A stretch of 64,000 nucleotides of DNA from Rhodobacteraceae bacterium UBA6213. GTDB lineage: Bacteria; Pseudomonadota; Alphaproteobacteria; Rhodobacterales; Rhodobacteraceae. Positions 34,428-43,078 of this stretch are shown here, piece after piece (the stretch's first letter is position 1; each line of letters starts with the position of its first letter). Both the position numbers and the translations under genes were made by a program. Below the pieces are notes generated by a model. That model did not search any database. It had not been told where the DNA came from and saw nothing but the letters and a program-made list of their open reading frames with translations. The stretch spans positions 253,717 through 317,716 of the forward strand of contig DISJ01000009.1 in the NCBI GenBank assembly GCA_002421605.1, written 5' to 3'.

Positions 34428-35899
34428 ACGATCAACTACCCATCATCAGCCCGGCCGCCGCCGAGCCAGAGCTTTTCACCAATGCCGCAGACGCGGTTGC
34501 GCGGCTGGAGCAGCTTTATGCGCAGGCGACCGACTTTCTGCTGGAAAAGTTTGGTGAAACGCTTGCCGCGCGCCGCCCCATGGCGCGGTTTCGTGCCTTT
34601 TACCCCGAGGTGCGGATCACCTCGTCAACGCATACAAAGGCCGACAGCCGCCTTGCATGGGGCTATGTCTCGCACCCCGGCACCTATGCGGCCACCATCA
34701 CGCGGCCCGATCTGTTCCGCAATTATCTGACGCAACAATTGGCGCTGATTATCCGCAATCACGGGGTTGCGGTGCAGGTGGGGCTTTCTGCCACGCCGAT
34801 GCCGGTGCATTTTGCGCTATCGGCGGTGCCTTCGGTTTCAGTGCCGCAGGAAGGGGTGCTCGACTTCTCGCTTCGCGACGTGTTCGACGTGCCATCGCTG
34901 GCCAGCATGGATGACGATATCGTCAATGGCACCGCCGGGCCAAACCCCGATGGCTCTGGCCACCTTGCGCCCTTCACCGCGCAAAGGGTCGATTACTCGC
35001 TGGCGCGGCTGTCGCATTACACAGCCACCCAGCCCGAGCATTTCCAGAACTTTGTGATGTTCACCAACTACCAGTTCTATGTGGATGAGTTCGAGGCGCT
35101 GGCGCGGCGTGCGCTGGCAGACCCCGCCAGTGGCTACACCGCCTTTGTGGGCCCCGGAAATGCCGAAATCACCACGGCTGATGCGTCCATGACGGCGCCT
35201 GCCAAGCTGCCACAGATGCCAAGCTACCACCTCAAGCGCGCCGACGGGCAAGGGGTGACGCTGGTGAATATCGGTGTCGGCCCCTCAAACGCGAAAACGG
35301 CCACCGACCATATCGCGGTGTTGCGCCCGCACGCTTGGCTGATGGTTGGCCACTGCGCCGGGCTGCGCAACAGCCAGAGCCTTGGCGATTTCGTGCTGGC
35401 ACATGCCTACCTGCGCGAAGACCACGTGCTTGACGACGATCTGCCGATCTGGGTGCCGATCCCGGCGCTGGCCGAAATACAGATCGCGCTGCAAGAGGCC
35501 GTGGCCGAGGTGACGCGGCTGGAAGGGTTCGATCTCAAGCGCATCATGCGCACCGGCACCGTTGCCACCATCGACAACCGCAACTGGGAGTTGCGCGATC
35601 AATCCGGCCCTGTGCAACGGCTCAGCCAAAGTCGCGCCATCGCGCTGGATATGGAAAGCGCCACGATTGCCGCCAACGGATTTCGCTTCCGGGTGCCCTA
35701 TGGCACGCTTTTGTGCGTGTCTGACAAACCGCTGCATGGCGAGTTGAAATTGCCCGGCATGGCAACCGATTTCTACAAGACACAGGTTGCAAACCATTTG
35801 CAGATAGGCCTGCGGGCTATGGAAAAGCTGCGCGAAATGCCGCTGGAACGCATCCACAGCCGCAAACTGCGCAGTTTCGAGGAAACCGCGTTCCTGTGA
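34424..35899 (+). CDS. amn: AMP nucleosidase
   Basis: Hydrolyses AMP to adenine and ribose 5-phosphate, controlling adenylate levels. The 491-residue protein has the Amn N-terminal domain (about 10-180, including FRAFYPEVRITSS and TYAATITRPDLF) and the phosphorylase-fold catalytic domain with NIGVGPSNAKTATDHIAVLRP, MVGHCAGLRNSQ and ALDMESATIAANGFRFRVPYG. ATGA coupling with adenine deaminase argues for a two-step route from AMP to hypoxanthine. No transcription terminator is obvious before hup. Confidence 0.95.
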   Translation: MNDQLPIISPAAAEPELFTNAADAVARLEQLYAQATDFLLEKFGETLAARRPMARFRAFYPEVRITSSTHTKADSRLAWGYVSHPGTYAATITRPDLFRNYLTQQLALIIRNHGVAVQVGLSATPMPVHFALSAVPSVSVPQEGVLDFSLRDVFDVPSLASMDDDIVNGTAGPNPDGSGHLAPFTAQRVDYSLARLSHYTATQPEHFQNFVMFTNYQFYVDEFEALARRALADPASGYTAFVGPGNAEITTADASMTAPAKLPQMPSYHLKRADGQGVTLVNIGVGPSNAKTATDHIAVLRPHAWLMVGHCAGLRNSQSLGDFVLAHAYLREDHVLDDDLPIWVPIPALAEIQIALQEAVAEVTRLEGFDLKRIMRTGTVATIDNRNWELRDQSGPVQRLSQSRAIALDMESATIAANGFRFRVPYGTLLCVSDKPLHGELKLPGMATDFYKTQVANHLQIGLRAMEKLREMPLERIHSRKLRSFEETAFL

Positions 35900-35933
35900 C
35901 GCGGCAAAACCGGAGCAAATGAAAGAAAATCGC

Positions 35934-35962
35934 TTGCCATGATTCGTAAAAACGTGTGTTAA
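35934..35962 (+). promoter_or_regulatory. Promoter of the HU gene
   Basis: TTGCCA (35934-35939), a 17-bp spacer and TGTTAA (35957-35962). The following 64-nt leader contains a hairpin, GCCCC (35991-35995) with GGGGC (36003-36007), just before ribosome site GAGGAG (36013-36018). The hairpin may stabilise the leader or regulate initiation. Confidence 0.55.
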
Positions 35963-36026
35963 AAGCCCGCAAACTGTAAAAAAGCCGAACGCCCCGCATA
36001 GTGGGGCACAGCGAGGAGACAGACCA

Positions 36027-36314
36027 ATGTCGAAGTCGATGACCAAAGCCCAGTTCGTGGCTGCCGTAGCCACCGCGATGGGGACGGACAAGAAAACCGC
36101 CGCAGGTGCGCTGGACGCAATTGCCGCCGTTGTCACCGCAGAAATCGCCGCTGGTGGCGCTGTGACGCTGCCCGGTGTTGGCAAGGTTTCCTGCCGCGCC
36201 CGCCCGGAACGCCAAGTGCGCAATCCGGCCACCGGCGAAACGATCACCAAGGCCGCTGATAAGCAGGTCAAGGTCGCCATTGCCAAAGCGCTGAAAGACA
36301 GCGTCAACGGCTGA
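36027..36314 (+). CDS. hup: DNA-binding protein HU
   Basis: The 95-residue nucleoid protein begins MSKSMTKAQFVAAVATAMG and has GAVTLPGVGKVSCRARPERQ followed by the DNA-intercalating arm RNPATGETI (about residues 66-74) and the C-terminal helix VKVAIAKALKDSV. This is the HU rather than IHF pattern. It has its own promoter, a GAGGAG ribosome site 8 bases before ATG, and a terminator, so it is a monocistronic unit. One Cys (about residue 57) is unusual for HU. Confidence 0.95.
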   Translation: MSKSMTKAQFVAAVATAMGTDKKTAAGALDAIAAVVTAEIAAGGAVTLPGVGKVSCRARPERQVRNPATGETITKAADKQVKVAIAKALKDSVNG

Positions 36315-36318
36315 TACG

Positions 36319-36340
36319 CTCGCCCCTTGCGGGGCTGAGC
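36319..36340 (+). repeat. Stable hairpin after hup stop
   Basis: GCTCGCCCC TTGC GGGGCTGAGC forms a stem-loop just after the hup stop. It is followed by A residues rather than T, so it is more likely an mRNA-end stabiliser upstream of the true terminator. Confidence 0.5.
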
Positions 36341-36351
36341 AAAAACGATAG

Positions 36352-36389
36352 GGTCGCCCCGGTCTGACCGTGGGCGGCCTTTTCATTTT
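36352..36389 (+). terminator. Rho-independent terminator of hup
   Basis: GGTCGCCC (36352-36359) pairs with GGGCGGCC (36372-36379), with an inner CGGTC/GACCG stem, followed by TTTTCATTTT. The T-tract ends only 6 bp before the EamA transporter start. Confidence 0.85.
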
Positions 36390-36395
36390 GGGGCG

Positions 36396-37265
36396 ATGAT
36401 GGACTTTCGCGCAATTCTCGCAGGGCTTGCTTTTGCCATCATGTGGTCCTCGGCGTTCACCTCGGCGCGGATGATCGTGGCCGAGGCGCCACCGCTGACC
36501 GCGCTGACGGCGCGGTTTCTGATTTCGGGCATGATTGGCGTGGGCATCGCGCTGGCACTGGGGCAGAGTTTTCGGCTAAACCGCGCGCAGTGGCGCGCCA
36601 CCATCGTCTTCGGCGTCAGCCAGAACGCGCTCTACCTCGGGTTGAACTTCGTGGCGATGCAATGGGTGCAGGCCAGCCTAGCGGCCATTATCGCCTCGGC
36701 CATGCCGTTGCTTGTGGCACTGCTGGGCTGGTTGTTCATGGGCCAAAGGCTGCGCCCCTTGGGCGTGTTTGGTATGCTGGCAGGGGTTTCGGGCGTGGTG
36801 CTGATTATGGGCGCGCGTCTTTCGGGTGGGGTTGACCCGCTGGGGGTGGCGATGTGCCTTGTTGCGGCGCTTGCGCTTGCCGCCGCGACGCTATCGGTCA
36901 AGGGTGCCTCGTCTGGCGGGAATGTCATGATGATCGTGGGGCTGCAGATGTTCATAGGCGCCGCGATCCTGTCTGTGCCCGCGCTGCTGTTTGAAGATTT
37001 CACCGTGCATTGGTCGCCCAGACTGATCGGCGCGTTTTCCTATACCGTGTTAGTGCCGGGGGTGTTGGCAACATGGGTCTGGTTTTGGCTTGTGGCGCGG
37101 ATCGGGGCGGTCAAGGCTTCAACCTTCCACTTTCTCAATCCGTTCTTTGGCGTGGCCGTGGCGGCGGTGTTGCTGAGTGAACGCGTCGGCCCGCTGGATG
37201 TGCTGGGCGTGGTGGTCATTGCAGCGGGAATCCTTGCTGTGCAGATTTCGCGCGCGGCTTTGTAA
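36396..37265 (+). CDS. EamA/DMT family transporter
   Basis: The 289-residue protein has ten predicted transmembrane segments in two EamA repeats (roughly 1-140 and 150-285), with GLAFAIMWSSAFTSARMIV at the N-terminus and PGVLATWVWFWLVARIGAVKAS and ERVGPLDVLGVVVIAAGI in the second repeat. Drug/metabolite transporters of this kind usually export amino acids or metabolites; substrate unknown. The start (ATG 36396 or 36399) lies directly behind the hup terminator, leaving no room for a promoter, so expression may depend on readthrough. A second EamA protein is at 49.2 kb. Confidence 0.85.
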   Translation: MMDFRAILAGLAFAIMWSSAFTSARMIVAEAPPLTALTARFLISGMIGVGIALALGQSFRLNRAQWRATIVFGVSQNALYLGLNFVAMQWVQASLAAIIASAMPLLVALLGWLFMGQRLRPLGVFGMLAGVSGVVLIMGARLSGGVDPLGVAMCLVAALALAAATLSVKGASSGGNVMMIVGLQMFIGAAILSVPALLFEDFTVHWSPRLIGAFSYTVLVPGVLATWVWFWLVARIGAVKASTFHFLNPFFGVAVAAVLLSERVGPLDVLGVVVIAAGILAVQISRAAL

Positions 37266-37347
37266 CGGCGCGCTGGCGCGATTGTCATTTGCTCGAAGGT
37301 GCGCTGGCGTGAATACGGTGGGCCTGACCAAATGACGGGATCGCCGT

Positions 37348-38061
37348 GTGGAACTTTTGTTTGCCTATGCTGCCGGGCTGTTGACGCTGATCAACCCTTG
37401 CGTGCTGCCGGTGCTGCCGATCGTGTTGGCAACGTCGCTGGGGCGGCATCCGCTTGGGCCGGTGGCGCTGGCGGTGGGGATGGGCGTTTCGTTCACCGCC
37501 TTCGGGATTGGCGTCACCGCCTTTGGGCAGGCGCTTGGGCTTGGGCCGGAAACGCTGGCACGGGCGGGCGCGGTGGCGATGCTGGCGTTTGGGTTGGTGC
37601 TGCTGATGCCGCGCCTAACCTCGGGGTTTCAGACCGCGACGGCAGGCGTGGCCAGCCGCGCCGATGCGCGTATTGATGCAACCCAGTCTTTCGGGCTGCC
37701 GGGGCAGGCGCTGGGCGGCGCACTGTTGGGGGCAGCGTGGAGCCCCTGCATCGGCCCCACGCTGGGTGGCGCGATTGCACTGGCAAGCCAGCGGCAAAGC
37801 CTTGCGATGTCTGGGGCGGTCATGGCCGCATTTTCGCTGGGCGTGGCAACGGTTTTGCTGGCGCTGGCGTATGGCGCGCGCGGCATTCTGATGCGCAACC
37901 GCGCCCGCGCTGCACGTTTTGCCGCAGCCTCCAGGCCGGTGCTTGGTCTGGTTTTCGTCGCAGTCGCCGTGTTACTTCTATTGGGGTTTGCGCAACGGCT
38001 CGAAGGCGCTGTGCTGAACCTTATGCCCGGCTGGCTGCAAGAGCTTTCCGTTGCAATATGA
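37348..38061 (+). CDS. ccdA: CcdA/DsbD-type thiol transporter
   Basis: The 237-residue membrane protein has six hydrophobic segments and the paired cysteines LINPCVLPVLP (Cys18) and AAWSPCIGP (about Cys132), the CcdA signature for carrying reductant from cytoplasmic thioredoxin to periplasmic thiol proteins. The next gene, 14 bp on, encodes a Tat-type periplasmic thioredoxin, a likely acceptor. The GTG start is the first plausible one. An 8-bp inverted repeat, GTCATTTG (37284-37291) and CAAATGAC (37329-37336), lies just upstream. Confidence 0.9.
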   Translation: MELLFAYAAGLLTLINPCVLPVLPIVLATSLGRHPLGPVALAVGMGVSFTAFGIGVTAFGQALGLGPETLARAGAVAMLAFGLVLLMPRLTSGFQTATAGVASRADARIDATQSFGLPGQALGGALLGAAWSPCIGPTLGGAIALASQRQSLAMSGAVMAAFSLGVATVLLALAYGARGILMRNRARAARFAAASRPVLGLVFVAVAVLLLLGFAQRLEGAVLNLMPGWLQELSVAI

Positions 38062-38075
38062 TGAAGGACAACCAT

Positions 38076-38513
38076 ATGAAACGTCGTGACTTTCTGCAAC
38101 TTTCCGCCGCCGTTACGCTTGCCGCACCTTTGGCAAGCATGCCGTTCAGGGCAGAGGCCGCAACCTCGACGATGCTAACCTATACCCCCGGCTTGATCGA
38201 AGAGCGTTTGGGCAAGGGCGAGGTTGTCTTTGTTGATTACCACGCAAGCTGGTGCGGCACCTGTGCGGCCCAAGACAAGGTCATCACCGAACTGCAGGCC
38301 GAAAACCCGGACTATCTGCAAAAAATCACCTTCATCCGCGTCGACTGGGATACCTGGCAGGCAGATGCCGTGACCACCTCACGCAATATCCCCCGCCGCT
38401 CGACGCTGCTGGTGTTGAAAGGTGACAGCGAACTTGGTCGGCTGGTGGCCGCGACCGCGAAGGACCAGATCAAGGGGCTGCTGGATGCGGCCGTGGCGGC
38501 GGCAACCAGCTAG
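38076..38513 (+). CDS. Periplasmic thioredoxin-fold protein with Tat signal
   Basis: The 145-residue protein begins MKRRDFLQLSAAVTLAAPLA, a twin-arginine signal (RR at 3-4) with probable cleavage after AEA near residue 28. The mature part has VDYHASWCGTCAAQDKV with a CGTC active site at 60-63 and the cis-proline region near RRSTLLVL. AAGGA lies 7 bases before ATG 38076, favouring it over two upstream ATGs overlapping the ccdA stop. Pairing with CcdA suggests it is kept reduced and delivers electrons to a periplasmic or cytochrome c maturation target. Confidence 0.88.
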   Translation: MKRRDFLQLSAAVTLAAPLASMPFRAEAATSTMLTYTPGLIEERLGKGEVVFVDYHASWCGTCAAQDKVITELQAENPDYLQKITFIRVDWDTWQADAVTTSRNIPRRSTLLVLKGDSELGRLVAATAKDQIKGLLDAAVAAATS

Positions 38514-38540
38514 GTAACAGCGGGGCAGTGCGGGCCAACC

Positions 38541-39644
38541 TTAGCCGATCAGCCCACGCACACCGCCGGTTTGGCCGCGGTCGCGCAAAACGTGGTCGAG
38601 CAGCACGCAGGCCATCATCGCCTCGCCCACCGGCACCGCGCGGATGCCGACGCAGGGGTCATGGCGGCCCTTGGTGATGACCTCGACTTCTTCGCCCGCA
38701 GTATTGACTGAGCGGCGCGGGGTCAGGATCGACGAAGTGGGTTTGACCGCAAAGCGCACCACCACCGGTTGCCCGGATGAAATGCCACCAAGAATGCCGC
38801 CCGCGTGGTTCGAAAGAAACTCGATCCCGCGCGCACCGATGCGCATTTCATCGGCGTTTTGCACGCCGGTCAGCGCTGCCGCCCCCATGCCCTCGCCAAT
38901 CTCGACGCCTTTGACCGCGTTGATAGACATCATCGCAGCGGCAAGGTCTGCATCGAGCTTGCCATAGACAGGCGCGCCAAGGCCCGGCGGCACACCCTCG
39001 GCCACCACTTCGATCACCGCGCCGACGGATGCGTTTTCCTCGGTGCGGATGTGGCGCAGATAGGCTTCCCATTCCGCCACCACCCCGGCGTCGGGTACGA
39101 AAAAGCTGTTGCGCGCGATTTCTTCGCGGTCAAAGCGGGCGCGGTCAATGTGTTTGGTGCCCATCTGCACCATGTAGCCGGTGATCGTTAGGCCGGGGCA
39201 AAGCATCCCCAGGGCCGCCCTTGCCACACCGCCTGCCGCCACCCGCGACGCGGTTTCGCGCGCGCTGCTGCGCCCGCCGCCGCGATGGTCGCGCAGCCCG
39301 TATTTCTGATGATACGTCAGGTCGGCATGGCCGGGCCGGAACGCCTGTGCGATATTGCCATAGTCGCGGCTGCGCTGATCAGTGTTTTCGATCATCAGCT
39401 GAATTGGCGTGCCGGTGGTGCGCCCTTCGAAGGTGCCCGAGAGGATGCGCACCTGATCGGGTTCCTGGCGCTGCGTTGTCAGCTTGTTCAACCCCGGGCG
39501 CCGCAAATCGAGCCAGGGTTGGATATCGGCTTCAGAAAGCGTGATGCCGGGCGGGCAACCATCGACCGTTGCGCCCAGCGCGGGCCCGTGGCTTTCGCCC
39601 CATGTGGTGACGCGGAACATCTGGCCGAAGGTGTTGAAGCTCAT
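38541..39644 (-). CDS. aroC: Chorismate synthase
   Basis: Converts EPSP to chorismate using reduced FMN. The 367-residue protein starts MSFNTFGQMFRVTTWGESHG and carries the signatures GESHGPALGATVDGCPPG, RPGHADLTYHQKYGLRDHRG and the RSSARETA stretch, with a C-terminal RHDPCVGIRAVPVGEAM. The ATG at 39644 gives the canonical start; an upstream in-frame Met at 39692 is not family-like. Transcribed away from thiB; about 100 bp separate its start from the TPP riboswitch. Confidence 0.96.
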   Translation of the reverse strand: MSFNTFGQMFRVTTWGESHGPALGATVDGCPPGITLSEADIQPWLDLRRPGLNKLTTQRQEPDQVRILSGTFEGRTTGTPIQLMIENTDQRSRDYGNIAQAFRPGHADLTYHQKYGLRDHRGGGRSSARETASRVAAGGVARAALGMLCPGLTITGYMVQMGTKHIDRARFDREEIARNSFFVPDAGVVAEWEAYLRHIRTEENASVGAVIEVVAEGVPPGLGAPVYGKLDADLAAAMMSINAVKGVEIGEGMGAAALTGVQNADEMRIGARGIEFLSNHAGGILGGISSGQPVVVRFAVKPTSSILTPRRSVNTAGEEVEVITKGRHDPCVGIRAVPVGEAMMACVLLDHVLRDRGQTGGVRGLIG

Positions 39645-39744
39645 CGGGGTACTCCTGACCGGTTGCCCCCCGCTTAGCCCCGCTTGGTGCATGGCTCAAG
39701 CACATTTGGCTTGCGCGGATCAATGGCGCGCCTATGTTGAGCGC

Positions 39745-39833
39745 ACCTCGGGGAGCCCTTGCGCAGGGCTGAGATGCGGGAAGACCCGTGAACTCGTCGA
39801 ACCTGAACCGGTTAAGACCGGCGGAGGGAAGGT
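39745..39833 (+). promoter_or_regulatory. TPP riboswitch (THI element) upstream of thiBPQ
   Basis: The leader holds the conserved THI-box core: CTGAGAT (39769-39775), ACCCGTGAACT, CGAACCTGAACCGGTTAAG and ACCGGCGGAGGGA, closed by ACCT (39745-39748) pairing with AGGT (39830-39833). CCTCC at 39846-39850 can pair with the thiB ribosome site GGAGG at 39878-39882, so control is probably translational: thiamine pyrophosphate binding would free the anti-ribosome-site sequence and shut off the transporter. Confidence 0.95.
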
Positions 39834-39889
39834 ATCCGGGCATCCCCTCCCGGCCTGACCCCGCCCGTCAAGCCATTGGAGGATGCAAG

Positions 39890-40876
39890 ATGCGACTATC
39901 CTTGATGCTTGCGGGTTTCCTGTGCGCCACTGCGGCGCAAGCGCAGGATAAACCCGTACTCACAGTGCTGACCTACGACAGCTTCGTTACCGAATGGGGC
40001 CCAGCCCCGATTATTGAAGAAGTGTTTGAACGCGATTGCGGCTGCGATTTGCGGTTTGTCGCGGCGGGCGACGGTGCGGCGCTGATGGCGCGGCTGCTGC
40101 TGGAAGGCGATAAAACCGATGCCGACGTGGTGCTGGGGCTGGATACCAGCTTGACTGCGCAGGCCGCCGCCACCGGGCTTTTTGCACCGCACGGGCTGGC
40201 ACCTGCGCCCGATTTGCCAATGGCCTACGATGACGCGCTTTTTACACCCTACGATTGGGGTTGGTTCGCCTTTGTCTATGACACCACCCGACTTGCCACC
40301 CCGCCCAAAGACTTTATCGAACTCGGCGCATCCGATGTGAAGATCGTGATCCAAGACCCGCGTTCTTCCACCCCCGGTCTTGGCCTTCTGCTTTGGGTCA
40401 AAGCCGCATATGGCGACCGCGCGGGCGAAGTTTGGGCGGCACTTGCTGACAACATCGTCACCGTGACCCCCGGCTGGTCTGAGGCATATGGTTTGTTTCT
40501 GGAAGGCGAGGCCGATATGGTGCTGAGCTATTCCACCTCGCCCGCCTACCACGTGATTGCCGAGGCTGACGTGACCAAAGAGGCAGCACCCTTCGGCGAA
40601 GGACACTATTTGCAGATCGAGGTTGCCGGGCGGCTTGCGGCATCGGATCAGCCGGAACTGGCTGACCGCTTCATGGCGTTCATCCACAGCCCGGCATTTC
40701 AGGGTACGATCCCTGAAACCAACTGGATGTACCCGGCAACCACCTCGCCCGCAGGGTTGCCGCTGGCTTTTGAATGGCTGATCTGGCCAGAAAAGTCGCT
40801 GCTGATGTCGCCGCAAGAGGCACAGGCGGCGCGTGGCCCGGCATTGGCCGAATGGCGCGCGGCGCTGGCGCGCTGA
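39890..40876 (+). CDS. thiB: Thiamine-binding periplasmic protein of ABC importer
   Basis: The 328-residue protein begins with a Sec signal MRLSLMLAGFLCATAAQAQ (cleavage near residue 18) and has the ThiB start VLTVLTYDSFVTEWGPAP, then LGLDTSLTAQA and TPYDWGWFAFVYDT, matching periplasmic thiamine/thiamine phosphate binders. GGAGG 7 bases upstream fixes the ATG at 39890. It is the first gene after the TPP riboswitch, and the stop overlaps thiP as TGATG. Confidence 0.95.
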   Translation: MRLSLMLAGFLCATAAQAQDKPVLTVLTYDSFVTEWGPAPIIEEVFERDCGCDLRFVAAGDGAALMARLLLEGDKTDADVVLGLDTSLTAQAAATGLFAPHGLAPAPDLPMAYDDALFTPYDWGWFAFVYDTTRLATPPKDFIELGASDVKIVIQDPRSSTPGLGLLLWVKAAYGDRAGEVWAALADNIVTVTPGWSEAYGLFLEGEADMVLSYSTSPAYHVIAEADVTKEAAPFGEGHYLQIEVAGRLAASDQPELADRFMAFIHSPAFQGTIPETNWMYPATTSPAGLPLAFEWLIWPEKSLLMSPQEAQAARGPALAEWRAALAR

Positions 40877-42396
40877 TGCTGCCGGCCCGGCTTGCCACGC
40901 TTGCTGTGCTGGCACTGGTGCTTGGCACGCTGGCGGCGGTGGCGTGGCAAGCGGGCGGGCTGGGCGCGCTGCAAGCAGCAGACCTTGCTGCCGCGCGCTT
41001 TACCGTGGTGCAGGCACTGATTTCGGCCACGCTGTCGGTGGCACTGGCGGTGCCGGTGGCGCGTGCGTTGCACCGGCGCAGGTTCCCGGGGCGGGGTGCG
41101 CTGGTTTCACTTATGGGTGCGCCGTTCATTCTGCCTGCGGTGGTGGCGGTGATGGGGTTGCTTGCCGTGTTTGGCCGCGCCGGGGTGGTGAATGACGCGC
41201 TGGCGGCGCTGGGGCAGCCCCGGATCTCGATCTATGGAGCGGGGGGCGTGGTGCTGGCGCATGTGTTCTTCAACCTGCCGCTGGCCACGCGGCTATTGCT
41301 ACACGGCTGGCAAGCAATTCCGTCCGAGAGGATGCGGCTCGCGCAATCGCTTGGATTCTCGCCAAAAGCGACCCTGCGCCACCTTGAACTGCCGATGTTG
41401 CGCGCCACGCTGCCGGGTGCGTGGCTTGCGATTTTCCTCGTTTGCCTCGCGTCTTTCGCGGTTGCACTGACGCTTGGCGGCGGCCCGGCTGCCACGACAA
41501 TCGAGCTTGCGATCTATCAGGCGTTTCGTTTTGATTTCGATCTGGCGCGCGCTGCAAGCCTTGGGCTTTTGCAGGTAGCGCTGTGTGTTGCGGCTTTCGC
41601 GGTCAGCGCGCGTATTGCGCTGCCGCAGGGGTTTGGTGCGGGGCTTGACCGGCGCGCGGTGCTGGCGCCGCCACTGGGCTGGGTGCTGCGCGTGCAGGAT
41701 GGCGTGGTCATGGGGCTGGCCGCTGCCTTTCTGATCGTGCCGATGGCGGCTGTGTTGCTGCGCGGTTTGCCGGCCCTTTCCGGGCTTCCGGTATCGGTTT
41801 GGGCGGCGGCGGGGCGCTCGCTGGTGGTGGCGCTGGCTGCCACGGCGCTGACGCTGTTGCTGGCGCTGCCGTTGGCGCTTGCCGCCGCCCGCCAGCGCCG
41901 CTTTGAATGGGCCGGAACGTTGCCGCTCGTCGCCTCGCCGCTAGTGCTGGGCACCGGGCTTTTTCTGCTGCTAAGGGGCTTCGCTGCCCCTGCCACGCTG
42001 GCGCTGCCGGTTACGGTGGCGGTCAACGCGGCGCTGGCGCTGCCTTTTGCGCTGCGAACGCTTTTGCCCGCGGCACGCACGTTGCAGGCAGATTATGATC
42101 GCCTCGCGGCATCGCTTGGGTTAAGCGGGTTTGCGCGCCTGCGCCTGCTGACGCTGCCACGCCTTGCGCGGCCACTGGGCTTTGCAGCCGGGCTTTCGGC
42201 GGCGTTGTCGATGGGTGATTTGGGGGTCATTGCGCTGTTTGCAGACCCGACGCAGGCGACATTGCCCTTGCAGCTATACGCGCTTATGGGGGCCTACCGC
42301 ATGGCCGATGCCGCCGCTGCGGCAAGTTTGCTGATGGTGCTGTCCTTTGCGCTCTTCTGGGCCTTTGACCGATTGGGAAGCCATGCTGACGCTTGA
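40876..42396 (+). CDS. thiP: Thiamine ABC transporter permease
   Basis: The 506-residue permease is a tandem duplication of the BPD_transp_1 domain with about twelve transmembrane segments. Each half carries an EAA-type loop: SLGFSPKATLRHLELPMLR in the first and SLGLSGFARLRLLTLPRLARP in the second, which contact ThiQ. The start could be ATG 40876 (TGATG coupling with thiB) or ATG 40852, adding eight residues; neither has a clear ribosome site. It overlaps thiQ by 14 bases. Confidence 0.93.
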   Translation: MLPARLATLAVLALVLGTLAAVAWQAGGLGALQAADLAAARFTVVQALISATLSVALAVPVARALHRRRFPGRGALVSLMGAPFILPAVVAVMGLLAVFGRAGVVNDALAALGQPRISIYGAGGVVLAHVFFNLPLATRLLLHGWQAIPSERMRLAQSLGFSPKATLRHLELPMLRATLPGAWLAIFLVCLASFAVALTLGGGPAATTIELAIYQAFRFDFDLARAASLGLLQVALCVAAFAVSARIALPQGFGAGLDRRAVLAPPLGWVLRVQDGVVMGLAAAFLIVPMAAVLLRGLPALSGLPVSVWAAAGRSLVVALAATALTLLLALPLALAAARQRRFEWAGTLPLVASPLVLGTGLFLLLRGFAAPATLALPVTVAVNAALALPFALRTLLPAARTLQADYDRLAASLGLSGFARLRLLTLPRLARPLGFAAGLSAALSMGDLGVIALFADPTQATLPLQLYALMGAYRMADAAAAASLLMVLSFALFWAFDRLGSHADA

Positions 42397-43078
42397 AAAC
42401 CTTGTCCTGACGCAAGATGAATTTCGCCTTGAGGCAGGCTTTTCGGTGCCAGCGGGTGCGCGCGTGGCGGTAATTGGCCCATCGGGCGCGGGTAAATCGA
42501 CGCTGCTTGCCGCCATTGCCGGGTTCTTTGCGCCTGCGTCGGGGCGGATTCTCTGGCGAGGGCAAGACCTTGTGGGGCTGCAACCTGGCACGCGCCCGCT
42601 TTCGATTCTGTTTCAAGATCAGAACCTGTTTCCGCACCTGACCGTTGCACAGAACCTCGGCTTGGGGATTTCTGCTGACCTTAGGCTAAGTGCGGCAGAC
42701 CGCGTGGCAATCGAGCGCGCAATCGCTCGCACCGGGCTGGAGGGATTGGCTGCGCGCCGCCCCGGCCAGCTTTCGGGCGGGCAGCAAAGCCGTGTGGCGT
42801 TGGCCCGTGCGTTGCTGCGCGCGCGCCCGCTGCTGTTGCTTGACGAACCTTTTGCAGCACTTGGCCCGGCGCTGAAGGCTGAAATGCTGGCGTTGGTATC
42901 CGAAATTTCGCTCGAGCAGGGAACGACCGTGTTGTTGGTCAGCCACGACCCCGCAGACGCGCGCGCCTTTGCGCCCGAAGCGATATTGGTAGCCGATGGG
43001 CACGCCCTGCCGCCACAGCCAACGGCAGCCTTGCTGGCCGATCCACCACCGGCACTCGCGCGTTATCTTGGGATGTGA
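42383..43078 (+). CDS. thiQ: Thiamine ABC transporter ATP-binding protein
   Basis: The 231-residue ATPase has Walker A GPSGAGKST at 32-40, the Q-loop in LFQDQNLFPHLTV, the LSGGQQSRVALARAL signature, Walker B LLLLDEPFAAL and the H-loop LLVSHDPADA. The short length (no C-terminal regulatory domain) is normal for ThiQ. The gene ends in a terminator whose stem begins at the last base of the stop codon. Confidence 0.95.
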   Translation: MLTLENLVLTQDEFRLEAGFSVPAGARVAVIGPSGAGKSTLLAAIAGFFAPASGRILWRGQDLVGLQPGTRPLSILFQDQNLFPHLTVAQNLGLGISADLRLSAADRVAIERAIARTGLEGLAARRPGQLSGGQQSRVALARALLRARPLLLLDEPFAALGPALKAEMLALVSEISLEQGTTVLLVSHDPADARAFAPEAILVADGHALPPQPTAALLADPPPALARYLGM

